This document shows, piece by piece, positions 1-11,157 of a stretch of 64,000 nt of DNA. The stretch is from Phlegmacium glaucopus (Eukaryota; Basidiomycota; Agaricomycetes; Agaricales; Cortinariaceae). A program made the translations under genes and the position numbers. Under the pieces are notes generated by a model that saw only the letters and a list, made by a program, of their open reading frames with translations, had not been told where the DNA came from and searched no databases. The number at the start of each line of letters is the position of its first letter. Position 1 is the first letter of the stretch. The DNA lies in assembly GCA_015039465.1 (NCBI GenBank), contig MU130357.1, positions 438,395 to 502,394 of the forward strand. The letters run 5' to 3'.

Positions 1-935
1 GATAGCCAGATTGTAGCCTTTGTTAGTGAAGAACAGAGATACACTGGTAGTGGCACTCGGAGTATTGTTGTAGGAGAATTCCGCTAACGGAAGAAGTGAA
101 CTCCAGTTACCTTGCTGATAATTGCAGTAGATGTGGATATATTGTTCCAAGGTCTGGTTGACGTGTTCCATTTGTCCGTCACCTTCCAGGTGGTATCCGG
201 AGGTGAAGTGCAGCTTCATGTCGAGGGCTTTTCTGAGGGATCTGAAGAAGTGAGATACAAACTTGGAACCGTGATCAGAAGTTACATGGGACAGAACACT
301 GTGCTTGGAAAACACGTGGATGACAAATAGTTCAGCAAGTTGAGCAGAAGTGATGGTGTCGTATGTGGGGATGAAAATGGATTGTTTCATGAACCAGTCT
401 ACTACGACTAAGACCACAGTGAAACCTTCAGAGTCTGGAAGGTGTTCAATGAAATCCATGGAGATGGAGTCCCAGGGACAGGATGGAACAGGAAGTTGTT
501 GGAGTAAGCTGTATGGTTTATGATGTTTGGCTTTGGACCAAGAACAGGTGGTGCAAGTCCTACAATAATCAGTGACAAAAACACAAATACTAGGCCAAGT
601 ATACTCTCAACGGATAACCGCAAGAGTCCTATTGACACCAAAATGTCCAGAGACAGGATGGTCATGATAATAACGAAGGACACGGAGACAAAGATCTCTG
701 GAATCTGGAACATAGATCCATTGATCAATCTGGACGAATCCGGAAGAGTCCTTTGACCATCTAACATACTTTGGATTATTGATATCCAATAAGTAGGACT
801 GTGCAAGGGGATCCGTGGAAAGAGCGGAAAGAATCCCCTTGTTGAGCTCTTCAACATCCATGGTACCTTGTATTTGTGGTGTGCATAACAGGATGAATAC
901 CAGCTGACCAAAAAGGTAAAAATAGATCCTAAAAG
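1..935 (-). pseudogene. Ty3/gypsy integrase fragment, cut by the window edge
   Basis: On the minus strand one reading frame gives the end of a gypsy pol polyprotein. An H2C2-type zinc region (YHDHPVSGHFG) is followed by the integrase core: a cysteine pair (CRTCTTC), the first catalytic Asp in ISMDFIEHLP, the second in VTSDHGSKF, and the Glu in MEHVNQ. Order and spacing fit the agaricomycete gypsy integrase. The frame is closed once, by a TGA at 607-609 where relatives have Arg (a CGA to TGA change), so this copy is dead. The frame runs off the window at base 1. Upstream, towards 935, it reaches the linker after RNase H and then meets an unrelated repeat, so the 5' part of the element is missing here. 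Confidence 0.85.
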
Positions 936-1135
936 AGGGAATTGTTAGCTTTCAAATGCACCATTTAACATTGAAAATGACCTAAAAATGACCAACATTG
1001 CACCATTTCAATCTACCTCCTACTTATTTGGCCCCTTGCATTTGCAGTGTGTATAATGGAAGAAATACCAAGCTGACTGAAAATGTGAAACCATATCCTA
1101 AAAGAGGTGACTGTTAGCTTTCAAACATGCTGTTA
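868..1135. repeat. degenerate tandem repeat, two copies of about 165 bp
   Basis: The stretch starting near 868 (CTTGTATTTGTGGTGTGCAT, then a CCTAAAAGAGG motif and GTTAGCTTTCAAA) recurs near 1033 as CTTGCATTTGCAGTGTGTAT, with the same two later motifs in the same order. The copies differ by many substitutions. It sits where the gypsy coding frame stops making sense, so it may mark the edge of that element. A TATA-like TATAAATACTG at about 1230 lies just to the right. Confidence 0.6.
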
Positions 1136-3139
1136 AATGATGCATTGGACAGAGGGTTTGAAGAAAGAGGCCACATCAACACTGTGTAAAAAAATGAGTA
1201 TTGTTCTACATAGCCTCATCCTTAGGGTATAAATACTGCTCTTTTGTACCAGGATAGGTACTTTCTCCCAATTCATTCTTACTCCCCAACAGTCATCTTC
1301 TCAGTGGAATTCAAGTGAATTCCTCTCTCAAGTTCGCTTTTTTATCTCTTTACTGTCAATCTATCCCTCTACTGCTATAGTCTTGCTGAAGACTCTATCA
1401 TCCTTATCCTCATCCTCTATTCCCTCAAGTTTGCTGTTTCAGCCTTTAACTGTTACTGTCCCCTATTGTCTACTGCTATAGTCTTTCTAAAGACTCTTTC
1501 TCATTCATCCTCATCCTTGTCCTCTACCCTCAGTCACCTGTTAAGACATTCATCCTCATCCTCCTCACCTCTACTCTTGCCCCCTACCTCTGTGTGTTAC
1601 AAGTCAAGGTTATACCTTCCCTAAATGAACAACAGGGAGGCTTTCAACTTAAAGACTAGTCCATTGCTCTCTGGTTGGTGTTATATAACAACACAAACAA
1701 TGATTGTTCGAACTGAACTTTCTGTAAATATTTTTTGCTAATTTTTCTGCTGAGAATTAACCTTAAAATCTATAAAATAATGTTCTTAGGCACCAGACCT
1801 GATGTTTTGGGAGTCGGAGTTTGAAAAATCTCATTGCTTGCAAATCACTTCAGAAAACACAAGCAACAACAATGTGACCAATACTGATGATGGACAACAC
1901 CAATGACAAGAACAAGCACAATGACGAGCACAACAGTGCACCCTTGGAAGGTAGTTTTTAAAATTAAAATTAAATCTAATTGTACTTAAACTACAACAGA
2001 CACATGACAACATTTCTTAATTTATGAAACATCCCCAGGCAGCTGAGAAAAACACATACCAGGTGTAAAGTGGGGCAATAAACAGGTGAAAGATCAAGTA
2101 TGGAAGATGGGTAATGAAGCTATGCAAGTTAGTGAATGCCGAAATTCATCCTTCCATCATATACTCACAAAATTTTATGGCAGATGTTGCTATGATAGCT
2201 TGTATTCTGTGCAAACAGTATGTGATCCATAAAAAAAACTTGAAATATGCTGAACAAGTAATCAACAAATAAACAACGATGAACAAGTGACAAGTGAATC
2301 ACAACAAATGAATGAATGACAAATGGTTGACAAACAAATGACAAACAAATGAATGATGGCTTAGGAGTGTCATAAGCGACATCATGGGCCAAGGTACGCC
2401 AGCTGTGCCTCATAGTAAAACATGTCATTTTCTAAATATACTGAACAAGTAATCTAGGTACCAACTGTACAATGACAACAAATGAACAATGATGAATGAA
2501 TGAATGAACAAACAATGATGAGCATTACCCTCCCTGGAGGTATGTTTTTTAATTCTAACTTAATTCTAATGTAAACTAATACAACAGACAAATGAGAACC
2601 GACAAATGATGCCAACCGACAACAACAAACAAACAACAAGTGAATGACAACAAGTGAATGGACAACAAATGGATGGACCACCAACAAATGGACAACAAAT
2701 GAGCAGATGATGAGTGGATGATGAATGGATGATGAACAAAACAGATGACAACTTAAGAGGAGCAAATGGTGTTGAATGAGTACAATGGATGAATGGCCTA
2801 CCCGTTTAGACACCAACCACGACCCACTTAGTAGTTTAGTTTATTAGGCTACAGTAATAATGTGATGATGAATAAATATGAATTACCCTTGGCAATGGGG
2901 TATTTTTTATTGGTTCATCGGTTTGAACCAGTTCTAGAACCGAACAGAACCGACAGAACTGGTTCTTTTGGTTCTGGTTCTGGTTCTGGTTCAGTTCAGC
3001 CAGGAACCTTTTGGTTCGGTTCTCGGTTCTCCAAAAATAGTTGAAGAACCAAACTGAACCAAACATTGGTAACACTAGTTGGATAAGGTCCACATTTTTG
3101 CCACTGGCTTTTATGGCGTGCAATTTGACAAGTTGGTTG
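1136..3139. other. noncoding stretch with low-complexity tracts
   Basis: I see no supported gene. 1260-1600 is pyrimidine-rich with repeated CTCATCCTCATCC-like words. 2265-2760 is a degenerate array of AACAAATG/AATGAATG words; its minus strand gives long spurious Ser/Val/His/Cys-rich ORFs. The last part leads into the copia LTR. Confidence 0.6.
2925..3065. repeat. GGTTC / GAACC microsatellite-like tract
   Basis: GGTTC and its complement GAACC recur with 5-6 base spacing, including four consecutive GGTTCT units near 2965-2990. Both strands yield simple-repeat peptides (GSGSGS, NQNQNQ). A related, more decayed tract occurs at 49425-49560. Confidence 0.75.
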
Positions 3140-3409
3140 TGTTGACTTATACCAGGGGTCAGGTCATCTATCATCTCACGTGATACTCCTTTTTGTTTAT
3201 CAGTCACATTTTCCCTTTCTTGTTCCTCAGTTGTCAACTACTACTTCCCGACACTGAGGACGTATGTTATTCTCTGTCTACTATGATAAATGTGTATCTA
3301 ACTCATATCCTAGTACGCTCTTCGCGTTCTAGGTAAATACATTAGTTGTCAACTACTACTTCCCAACACTGAGGACTACGCTCTTCACGTTCTAGATCCA
3401 CGATCTACA
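3140..3409 (+). repeat. copia 5' LTR and primer-binding site
   Basis: It begins TG and ends CA. Directly after it, at 3410, comes GGTTATGGGCCCCGG, a plausible primer-binding site. Inside, a unit beginning AGTTGTCAACTACTACTTCC is duplicated (about 3226 and 3344), each followed by ACACTGAGGA and a CTCTTC.CGTTCTAG motif. The boundary assignment rests on these signals, not on alignment to a matching 3' LTR (see the 3' LTR entry). Confidence 0.6.
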
Positions 3410-3593
3410 GGTTATGGGCCCCGGTCGGCTGTGACCTAGACCTTAGAGACATTTTCGGGAACAATAACTCAAAAAAATTTCTGTTTCTTATAGTCCATTC
3501 AATTTTCAAGTGCACTTTTAATTGTCCTCATCACACCTGGAATTATCAAACATGCAATTTCTGCACAAATCTTTGTGCATATAGTCGGCAAGA

Positions 3594-6500
3594 ATGAACT
3601 TGAGCACTCCGACTCCTTTTGGTCTGAATGAACAACACATCTGGGGAGGAAATCATTACCAGGACAGCGTCTCCGATGGCAACGAGCGGCCTGCCTTTAT
3701 CAATCCACACATACAATCACCTCAGGCACATCTCATAGCATCTGATTCAGATACATTATTTTTCCCTTCTACAAATGCACGTCCTTCGCTTCCCTTTGTA
3801 CTTCCTGATATTCCTTATCACTTTATTCCAAATTCAAATTACACATATAATCAAGTATCACCTTGCATTTCTCATATCCCCATCAATAGAGACCATTTGT
3901 CCGAGCCTCCATTCACACATTCTTTGCATAATGCCCCTTTTTCATCTCTTCATTCCTCATATAATAACCCTGGTTTTTCCTTTCCACCTAAACAATATAA
4001 ACATCCACCAATCAATCCACCTCATTTTCAACCACCGTTACCAACATATCCCATTCCTTTATTCAATCCAATGTCCATTCAACTCCCATTGCATCCTTCA
4101 CTTCCTTCATTGGGACCTTCATTTCATCATCCAATAAACAATAACTTGTCCCTTCCACCTCAGTCTTCGGCTCCGGTACAATATGTCTATTGTCTTCCAC
4201 CTCCTTCATCCTCTTCATCATCAGCTTCCCCTTCTAAACCATTACCTAGTGTTTCACATATTCCCCTTCTTACAAACAAGTTTGATTTTTTCACTTGGGA
4301 TGATGCTGTGACATCGTTGCTGCGAGCAAATGGTTTGATAGGACATATACTGGATCCTTCATGACCAGATCATATACCTGTCCCTTTACCCATTCTGCCT
4401 GTATCTCCTACTCAGGCCAACTTGATGACCCTTACTTGTTGGTGGGATGATGATAATGCTGCTCAGCATGTTCATCAGAAAAAAATAACCTTGGCCTGGC
4501 TGGCTCTGGCTGCCCTGGCCAGCCCTGGCCAGCCCTGAACATCTTTGGCTAGGTTTAAAAATCTGAAAAAAATGTAACAAATCACAGAAATATTTATAGT
4601 ACCAAATTCCAAAAAAAGGTAAACAATTACATAAGACAGATGCTGAGATATTCAAGATATTAAAACAATTAAAAATCTTGAATATCTCAGCATCTGTCTT
4701 ATGTAATTGTTTACTTTTTTTTGGAATTGGGTACTATAAATATTTCTGTGATTTGTTACATTTTTTTCAGATTTTTAAACCTAGCCAAAGATGTTCAGGG
4801 CTGGCCAGGGCAGCCAGAGCCAGCCAGGCCAAGGTTATTTTTTTCTGATGTTCTCACGTCACGGATTGGTTCCATACCTCGCGGATTACTTCCCTCCCCC
4901 AATCTCGTTGCAAGGACTGCACTTACCATCTATCAAACACTTCTTCATTACTACAGCACCTGTAGCTTTGCTGACTGCACTGAGCTTCTTCACTAGCTCA
5001 GTAGTGCTACATGTATACCTGGTTGTGTTCAAGAATTTGTCTCTAAATGGCAAGCTGGGATCTCTCGGTTACAATCAGCAAAGTTTCCCTTCAGCATCAA
5101 ACTCTGCATCAGTCAATTTGTGCACAGTTTACCTCATGTACCCACCTATAATACTCTGTGTGCCGATTTGCCTAATTGTATTGCTGCCGCCAGCGATCAT
5201 TATTATGGTGCTTTCATTGTCATTACCGAGAATGTCTTAGAGCTCGAGACCATCTTTCAATCTGTTCAGCACCCTCATTGTCCTGCTCGTACATTGCCTG
5301 CTTCTCAAGGGCAACCATTGTCACCACAAAAGCCCAACTCAAATATTGTTGTACCTGCTGGTACTGAACGCTCTACGACTACTCCACAAATTTGTGGTAA
5401 CTGTGGGAAACCAGGTCACTCTGTTCCTACCTGTTTCACACAGGTGGTGGGATGGAGGGACAACGCGGTGCCTACAAGAGGGATAAAGGAAAGTTTGTAG
5501 CCATGTTATTGGTGAATTTGGACGACTCTTATAACTTGCCGGAGGATTTGACAACATCTGAACACGAATCTCGGTCATTGTCTCCACTTCCTGATACGCT
5601 TGATGATCATACATTCCTACCTTCTATCAGCAATTTGTCTGTATCATTGGTTACTACTGCAAATGAAAATGTACACCGTGACCTCTACCCTATGCGTGAT
5701 CATCCTAAGTCCCGCTGTTCCTTTGCAGCTGTTTCCCCAGCAGATATTGATCATGTCGCTTTCCTCTCTCTTTGGGAGCAATTTAACTCATGTCTTGATT
5801 CTGGATGTACAGATTATATCATCAGGGATCACACCCTTTTCCAAATGTATGACACGTCCGGTGCTGTTGAAATTGGTACGGCCAATTGTGGATCTCTCTC
5901 CACAATTGCATCTGGTGATGTATCTTTTCGTTAGTCTTCATGGCTGCCTACACACTCCAGAAGCACCGATTAATCTACTATCGGTTGGCGCCATGAATGA
6001 GAGAGGAATCATTATTACTTTTAATCCCAATGCACCAACCATACTTTCCTATCCTCCTGATGACCCTATCCTGCCTGGATTCTCTTTTTCAGCAACTGTT
6101 ATATATTGTTTATCATTCCTTAATCTCGACTTTATTTGACATTCCAATCTTCCACAACTTCCTCCCTTTTTCTCCACCTTGACATTTCCCAAGGCTAAGC
6201 TTACATCAACGCTTTGGCACTGCTGCTTCGGGCATCTTGGCATGGAGGCTACCAAAGACGCATTAATGAAAGAATATGTGGAAGGTATTGAATTTGTTGG
6301 TCCTTTCCTTCACGAAAATTGCACTGCTTGTATCATCAGCAAAAGTCCACAACAGCCATATTCTCACAACAGACACCGTGCGTCTGGTGTTGGTGAACTT
6401 TTGCATATGGACTTATGCGGACCCTATCCGACACAGACTCCTGACGGCAAACTTTACTTTTACACTGTCCTTGATGATTACTCCAATTTCGGTTTCACAC

Positions 6501-8648
6501 ACACTTATTGAAACTAAAAAGCGAATTTTATCTTATTTTCTGTGGTATTGAGGCTCTACTTCTTCAGTCTTATGGGAAAAAGGTTATTACCATTCACATT
6601 GATGGCGCACTTGAACTGTCAAAAGGATCCATGGGGAAGCACTGTGCTTCTAATGGAATTGTTGTCCAAAAGACCACGGCACATGCTCATTCACAAAATG
6701 GGAAAATCAAATGATCCCTCTGAACAATAGAAGAAGGTGGTCAGATGCTCCTTGCGGATTCTGGTCTTCCTACCTCTTTCTGGGGGTGGGCTGTTCTCAC
6801 TTCTCAATATCTTTGCAATTGACTACCAACTTCTACTCTTACGACAAATATAACTCCTTTTGAGGTGATGACTGGAAAGAAACCCAACCTCTCTCATCTG
6901 CATGTCTGGGGGTGTCAGTGCTTTGTAGCTATTTCCCCTGAATTGCGAACAAAGGCAGGTCCTTGGCGTTATGAAGCTATTTTTGTTGGTTATGAAGAAG
7001 CCAGAATTGGATGGTCAGTACAGGATTTAAAGGGTGTTATTCATTTCTCTCGGGATGTTATCTTTAACAAAGATATGATTGGCTGACTTGGTATACCTTG
7101 TTCATTATCACCTCGACCTTTCCCTGATCCATCTCCCTCTCCTCAACCTATCCACAACCAAGTGCAGACCTTAGCTGGGCGCAATTTTACTGAAGTACTC
7201 CGCTTGAAGAAATCTCAAGCAGAAGAACATTTGAAACAGAGAATGGCGCAAACAGGGGATATTACTCAGAATGGGGGTGATGCTGATGTGGAATTGGGAA
7301 GAAATCATGATGGGGGTGCAGCTTTATATGTCAATAACGATGTGGTCATTTCTGATGCAAACATTCCTGCAAATGAAGGTTTTGTGCCTATCGGAATGGG
7401 TGATCTCAACCCCAACAATGGTACTATTATTGACTACATCTCTTTCCTCACATCTTCCAACTTCTCCCATCAAGTTGATACTGAGTCTTTGGATTTGATG
7501 GAGGCTGTAGCCCTGCATTCCATTACTCATTTCCACCTCAACAAGATTCCATTGACTTACTCTGAAGCTACTACACATCCTGATGCTCCGGTATGGATCG
7601 CAGCAATGGCAAGGGAACATCAGAGTTTAGATGACATGGGAGCTTTTGTCGAAGAGGACTTGCCAAAGGGTGAATGCACCATAGGGCTGAAGTGGGTCTA
7701 TGATCAGAAGACTGATGTCAATGGTTCACTCATAAAAGGGAAGGAGAAAGCACACTTGGTAGCCCAAGGATTTAATCAATGTCCTGGGCAATACGATGAG
7801 ATGTATGCACCTATTGCTAAGATGGTGAGCATCCGCGTTCTTCTTGCTTGGGCAGCTGTCCACAACTTAGAAATTTTCCAATTCAACTGCAAAACGGCTT
7901 TTCTTCATGCCAAGCTGCGTCATCCCATCTACGCTCGACCATTTCCCGGTTATACATCCTCTCATCTGGGAAAGGTTCTCCGTTTACTTGTTACCCTTTA
8001 TGGACTTCAACAATCTGCCTACGAGTTCTACATCCTCTTTATGTCACTTCTTTGTGATTTGGGAATGGTCCAATGCGATGTTGATCATGGGGTTTTCTAT
8101 GGCAAATGGTTATTGCCACCAGATCCTTCCATTGCAGCACCTACAGATGGAAAACCATTGGTTCTGTATGTTCCTATCCACGTCAACAATGGTCTCACGA
8201 TTACCAATTCCCTGTCCTTATACCAATGGTTTCTTATCACCCTATCCAAATGTCTATTGATAGTGGACTTGGGACCTTGTTCTAAATTTCTTAGTATCAT
8301 CATTATCCAGGATCGCTTGAACCGTCACCTATGGCTATCATCACATGTCTACGTCAACACATTGTTGGACGAATGGAATATGCTACTTTGCAAACCTGCC
8401 TTGACACTTTTTCCTTATAAAATCACTGAAATGCTGCCAGCTCCGCCGAACTCACTCCCTGACATTACCAACAAAGAACTTATACCGAAATATCAACGAC
8501 TCATTGGATGTCTGTTGTACCTTGCCATCTCCACTCATCCTGATATTTCACACTATGCAATGTGGCTTGGCCAGTTCAACTCAAAACCCACTCATTTCCA
8601 CTTCCTTGCTGCCAAGCACATATTACGCTATTTGACCGGTACCAACAT
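3594..8648 (+). pseudogene. copia gag-pol, 5' part (gag to reverse transcriptase)
   Basis: Gag opens at 3594 (Pro/His/Ser-rich) and is closed by a TGA at 4362. It continues as WWDDDNAAQHV up to the MITE and resumes after it as LTSRIGSIP. Several later frame changes follow: about 5500 (zinc knuckle CGNCGKPGHSVPTC), 5452-5934 (protease LDSGCT), 6179-6511 (integrase, HMDLCGP) and 6865-7086. The longest intact stretch, 7162-8648, is the reverse transcriptase. Its catalytic motif, normally (Y/H)VDDG, reads HVNNG at 8179-8193. Both Asp codons became Asn by G to A changes, so the enzyme could not work even without the stops. The frame is cut mid-codon at 8648 by the Plavaka insertion. Confidence 0.85.
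4476..4847. mobile_element. foldback MITE inserted in copia gag
   Basis: This 372-bp insert is almost entirely one inverted repeat. The left arm starts CAGAAAAAAATAACC and the right arm ends GGTTATTTTTTTCTG. The arms meet around 4665-4675 between GAATATCTCAGCATC-type sequences, leaving a loop of only about 12 nt. The left arm has one extra CCAGCCCTGG-type unit. The flanks read ATGTTCAT on the left and ATGTTCTC on the right, an imperfect 8-bp (or perfect 6-bp) target duplication. That and the CAG end suggest a non-autonomous hAT-like element. There is no coding capacity. Confidence 0.85.
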
Positions 8649-8789
8649 CAGGAAAACGGCAGATGCCTACATAGGCTACATAGACCTATGTAGGTCCAAT
8701 GGCAGGTTAGGCAACCCCCTACTATATAGGTAGCCACAGGCATTTCACCGACTATATAGGTCATGTTAGATATCATTATGCTTCCATAG

Positions 8790-8955
8790 GATTTGTCTGT
8801 TAGGCAAATTAGGCAGTATAGATATCCATAGGATCGTCTCTTAGGCAAGTTAGGATCAGTCTCTTAGGCAAATTCGGCAGTATAGATATCCATAGGATCG
8901 TCTGTTAGGCAAGTTAGGATCAGTCTCTTAGGCAAATTCGGCAGTATAGGTATCT
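8790..8955. repeat. left subterminal tandem repeat of the Plavaka element
   Basis: A unit of about 75 bp containing GTTAGGCAA(A/G)TT, GGCAGTATAGATATCCATAG and GATCGTCT is present about 2.3 times. Next to the terminus, 8665-8700 also has a short inverted pair around CCTACATAG/CCTATGTAGG. Subterminal repeats are usual transposase-binding regions in such elements; that role is inferred. Confidence 0.75.
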
Positions 8956-9061
8956 GTATTTGTAATTAGGATGTAATTAGGACATGCAGCTGGGGTATAA
9001 TTTCCGTATAAATATGAATCTAATTAAATAGCTGCAGTGTGATTAACGGTGCTGGTGATTA

Positions 9062-9347
9062 TTAGTACTGATTCTCGTCATCCGAAAGCACCAGACCCTC
9101 CCATTCCTGTTTCGCAGCTTCAATATCGGCATCTGAAATGTTTGTGACTTGAGGGGCTCCTTCATCCGAAACTTTTGCATGTTTTCTATACAGAGAAACA
9201 AGTCAGCCAAATATTTATAATACCATTAATACACATACCGAGCAGCCTTCAACATATGTCTGAGGAGACGAGGAATGATGTCGGCCTCTTGCGTTTTCTT
9301 CTCAAAATTCATGATGCGTTTGAGGTGGATATGGTATTTGGTCTTGT
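9062..9347 (-). CDS. DUF6532 protein, C-terminal exons (normal orientation)
   Basis: Two minus-strand exons, 9239-9347 and 9062-9185, are separated by a GTATGT..TATAG intron and end in TAA at 9062-9064. They encode KTKYHIHLKRIMNFEKK, EADIIPRLLRHMLKAAR and then KHAKVSDEG, which I recognise as the C-terminus of the agaricomycete DUF6532 family (function unknown). The rest of the gene lies to the right but is in mirrored sequence: its N-terminus is at 13670-14254 and the middle at 9882-11132, both read as plain complement. Joining the mirrored end (codons for FTATA) to base 9347 recreates the expected FTATAYKTKYH across the junction, so the gene is probably intact in the real genome. Confidence 0.8.
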
Positions 9348-9881
9348 CACCTCCGATGACGTAGCTTTAGACCGGCAGTCGCGTTTAACTACTTATTTGT
9401 TGTTGTTGAATCATACAAAAGAAAAACAAAACCAAGGGAATGAATAAACCCGGGAGCACGATCAGAGGTTGGTTTTACTCTTTCTTCTCCACCGTTTTTT
9501 TGCCCGGGAACTTCTACGACAAGCAAGTCTCGTCGCTAATCTCCTTTAGTTACCAAAAGCGTTCTCCTTGGTTGGTCCATTACACGTAAACTGAATGGTA
9601 AAAAGGTAAAGACTGGAAAGATAAGCGTTGAGGGTCACCTACTGTTGTTGTTGAAACCCGGTCTTAGACTTCTACTGCTGCTGCTTGGTCAAAGATCATC
9701 ACTATACCAAACAAAACAAAAACAAATTGACTTCTTTATGATTACGGAAAGTCCGGAAAAGCTCACACTGGTAGGGAGGATAATAGTTCTGCTGACAAGC
9801 GTTACCGGCGTGGAACCAAGTGGCGTGAGTCTTACGTCTCTTGCTCTAGGGAAAACACGTCATGAGGGCTAGACATTCATT
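9348..9881. repeat. 534-bp direct repeat, copy A (same as 13721-14254)
   Basis: It matches 13721-14254 with only about four substitutions seen. Both copies carry the same mirrored DUF6532 exons. When the two blocks are turned round in place, copy A becomes the right end of block 1 and copy B the left end of block 2, so they meet tail to head. I therefore read them as one genomic sequence reached from both sides of a gap and not merged, not as a biological repeat. Confidence 0.8.
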
Positions 9882-11132
9882 TCTAAGATATACACATAAA
9901 CGGAAAAAACACTGGATAATAATATTAGTCGTGCGGCAAAGTCGAGGTCCCGGCGGTTTCTGGGAACAAGCTGCAAGGTAGTCATTGTTGAGTAGTGGTA
10001 GAATAGGAAGGTACCAGAGAGCGGTCGGACTCCCACTAGCCGTTGAAGAACCATGAGGTCAGGTTCATGCTATACCTGTTCCACTATCCTGTAAAGTGGA
10101 CAGTTCAGGGGTTCAGCTTCTTCCTCAACTTTCATTCATGGAGGGCCAGAGGAAAATAATAATAATAATAAGTAAGTATGTTAAAAGCGTCACTCGCTGC
10201 TACTTCAGTTGGGGAGACGGTAGTGCATGGGGTTCGTAGAACAGACAGCAAGGGACCTACGGGTGGGTCGGTAGCTTTGGAGGGTCGGACACCGATAAGT
10301 GTTTGCATTCCTATGGGACTGTTGATGGAGACGACTATGCTGTTAACAGTGGTTTGCCTAGTTCCAGCTTCCGTCACCGAGAGCACCAGCGTAAGCGTGT
10401 CGTCTGAAACTACTCAACTGTGCTAGGTAGTAACTTCTTTGTTAGAGTTATATAGCACGCGTCTAACCACCACAACTTGGGAAGGGCCTTGCACGACTAC
10501 TGGCGTTATGCCACTTCGTACGTACCCAACTTCAAACATGACCAGCGTTAGAAGCTCAGCTCGAACTTCTTCTATAAAAGTTCAACCATGCACTTATATC
10601 ATTTATTTAGAAAGAAAGCACTATTTCTGAGGAAGAACGTCTAGTAATCAGCACGAAGGGTTCGGGCTCCGATGCGGTTTTGGTATAGATCTGGTATGAA
10701 GTAGAGACGAAAGTTATAGTTGTCGGTTCCGAGTTTCGCACGTTAAGCCCTACGGTGACTTGTTGAAAACCTCCTTCGTGCCAAATAAATGTTCCAGAAG
10801 ATACTGGGTAAATGACAACATAGTGACGATTGGTAGATACCTATCCTAAGACACAACTTCTGACCGTATAAGGCACGGGGTAACTAGGTTTGAGAATAGT
10901 TATTTTAGACCAAGTTCTTGTTTCTCCTGCTGCCCCAATAGGTGGGACTCAAAAGGCTCCTGTTGTACGAAGGCTACCGATGGTAACGTAAACATGTCTG
11001 ACACCACTTAAAAAAAATAACGCTCACTAGTTCACTAGTACCAATGGTAAAGATTAAAAGAAGTCTAGCTTTTGTTGGAGCTACTCACCCATTGACCCCT
11101 CGTATAACTACAGGGGAAGTGGCGATGCCGAA
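9348..11132. other. mirrored block 1 (reversed, not complemented): body of the DUF6532 gene
   Basis: Neither normal strand codes. The base-by-base complement read left to right gives a spliced DUF6532 protein: KEEVAKKRALEDAVRSEQRL (near 9480), then GPPKTLVRRSI after a GTAAGT..TTTCAG intron, FPERADDRNTVKHAWVEVC at 10482-10538, SRASQARG, and FRAPLIQTLINKIWF, ending with FTATA at 11132. Introns have proper GT and AG ends only in this mirrored reading. The block fits exactly to the right of base 9347 if reversed in place. The two A bases at 11131-11132 belong to the block. Reverse-only sequence cannot come from inversion, so this is a data artefact. Confidence 0.95.
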
Positions 11133-11157
11133 AAAAAAAAAAAAAAAAAAAAAAAAA
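11133..11157. other. 25-base filler, written as A
   Basis: The visible run is 27 A (11131-11157). Two of them are needed to complete the DUF6532 codons across the junction with 9347, leaving exactly 25. The second run, at 53158-53182, is also exactly 25 by the same reasoning. Both lie beside mirrored blocks. A fixed 25-base gap symbol (N changed to A) explains this; a poly(A) tail does not. Confidence 0.85.

Noticed and set aside
2265..2760. Short spaced repeats reminiscent of a CRISPR array.
   Set aside because: The units (AACAAATG, AATGAATG) are degenerate, irregularly spaced and without distinct spacers, in a eukaryotic genome.
11131..11157. Poly(A) as the tail of a LINE or processed gene.
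   Set aside because: The run is 25 bases after frame accounting, equal to the second run at 53158-53182. It has no target duplication or retroelement next to it, and both sides are mirrored text.
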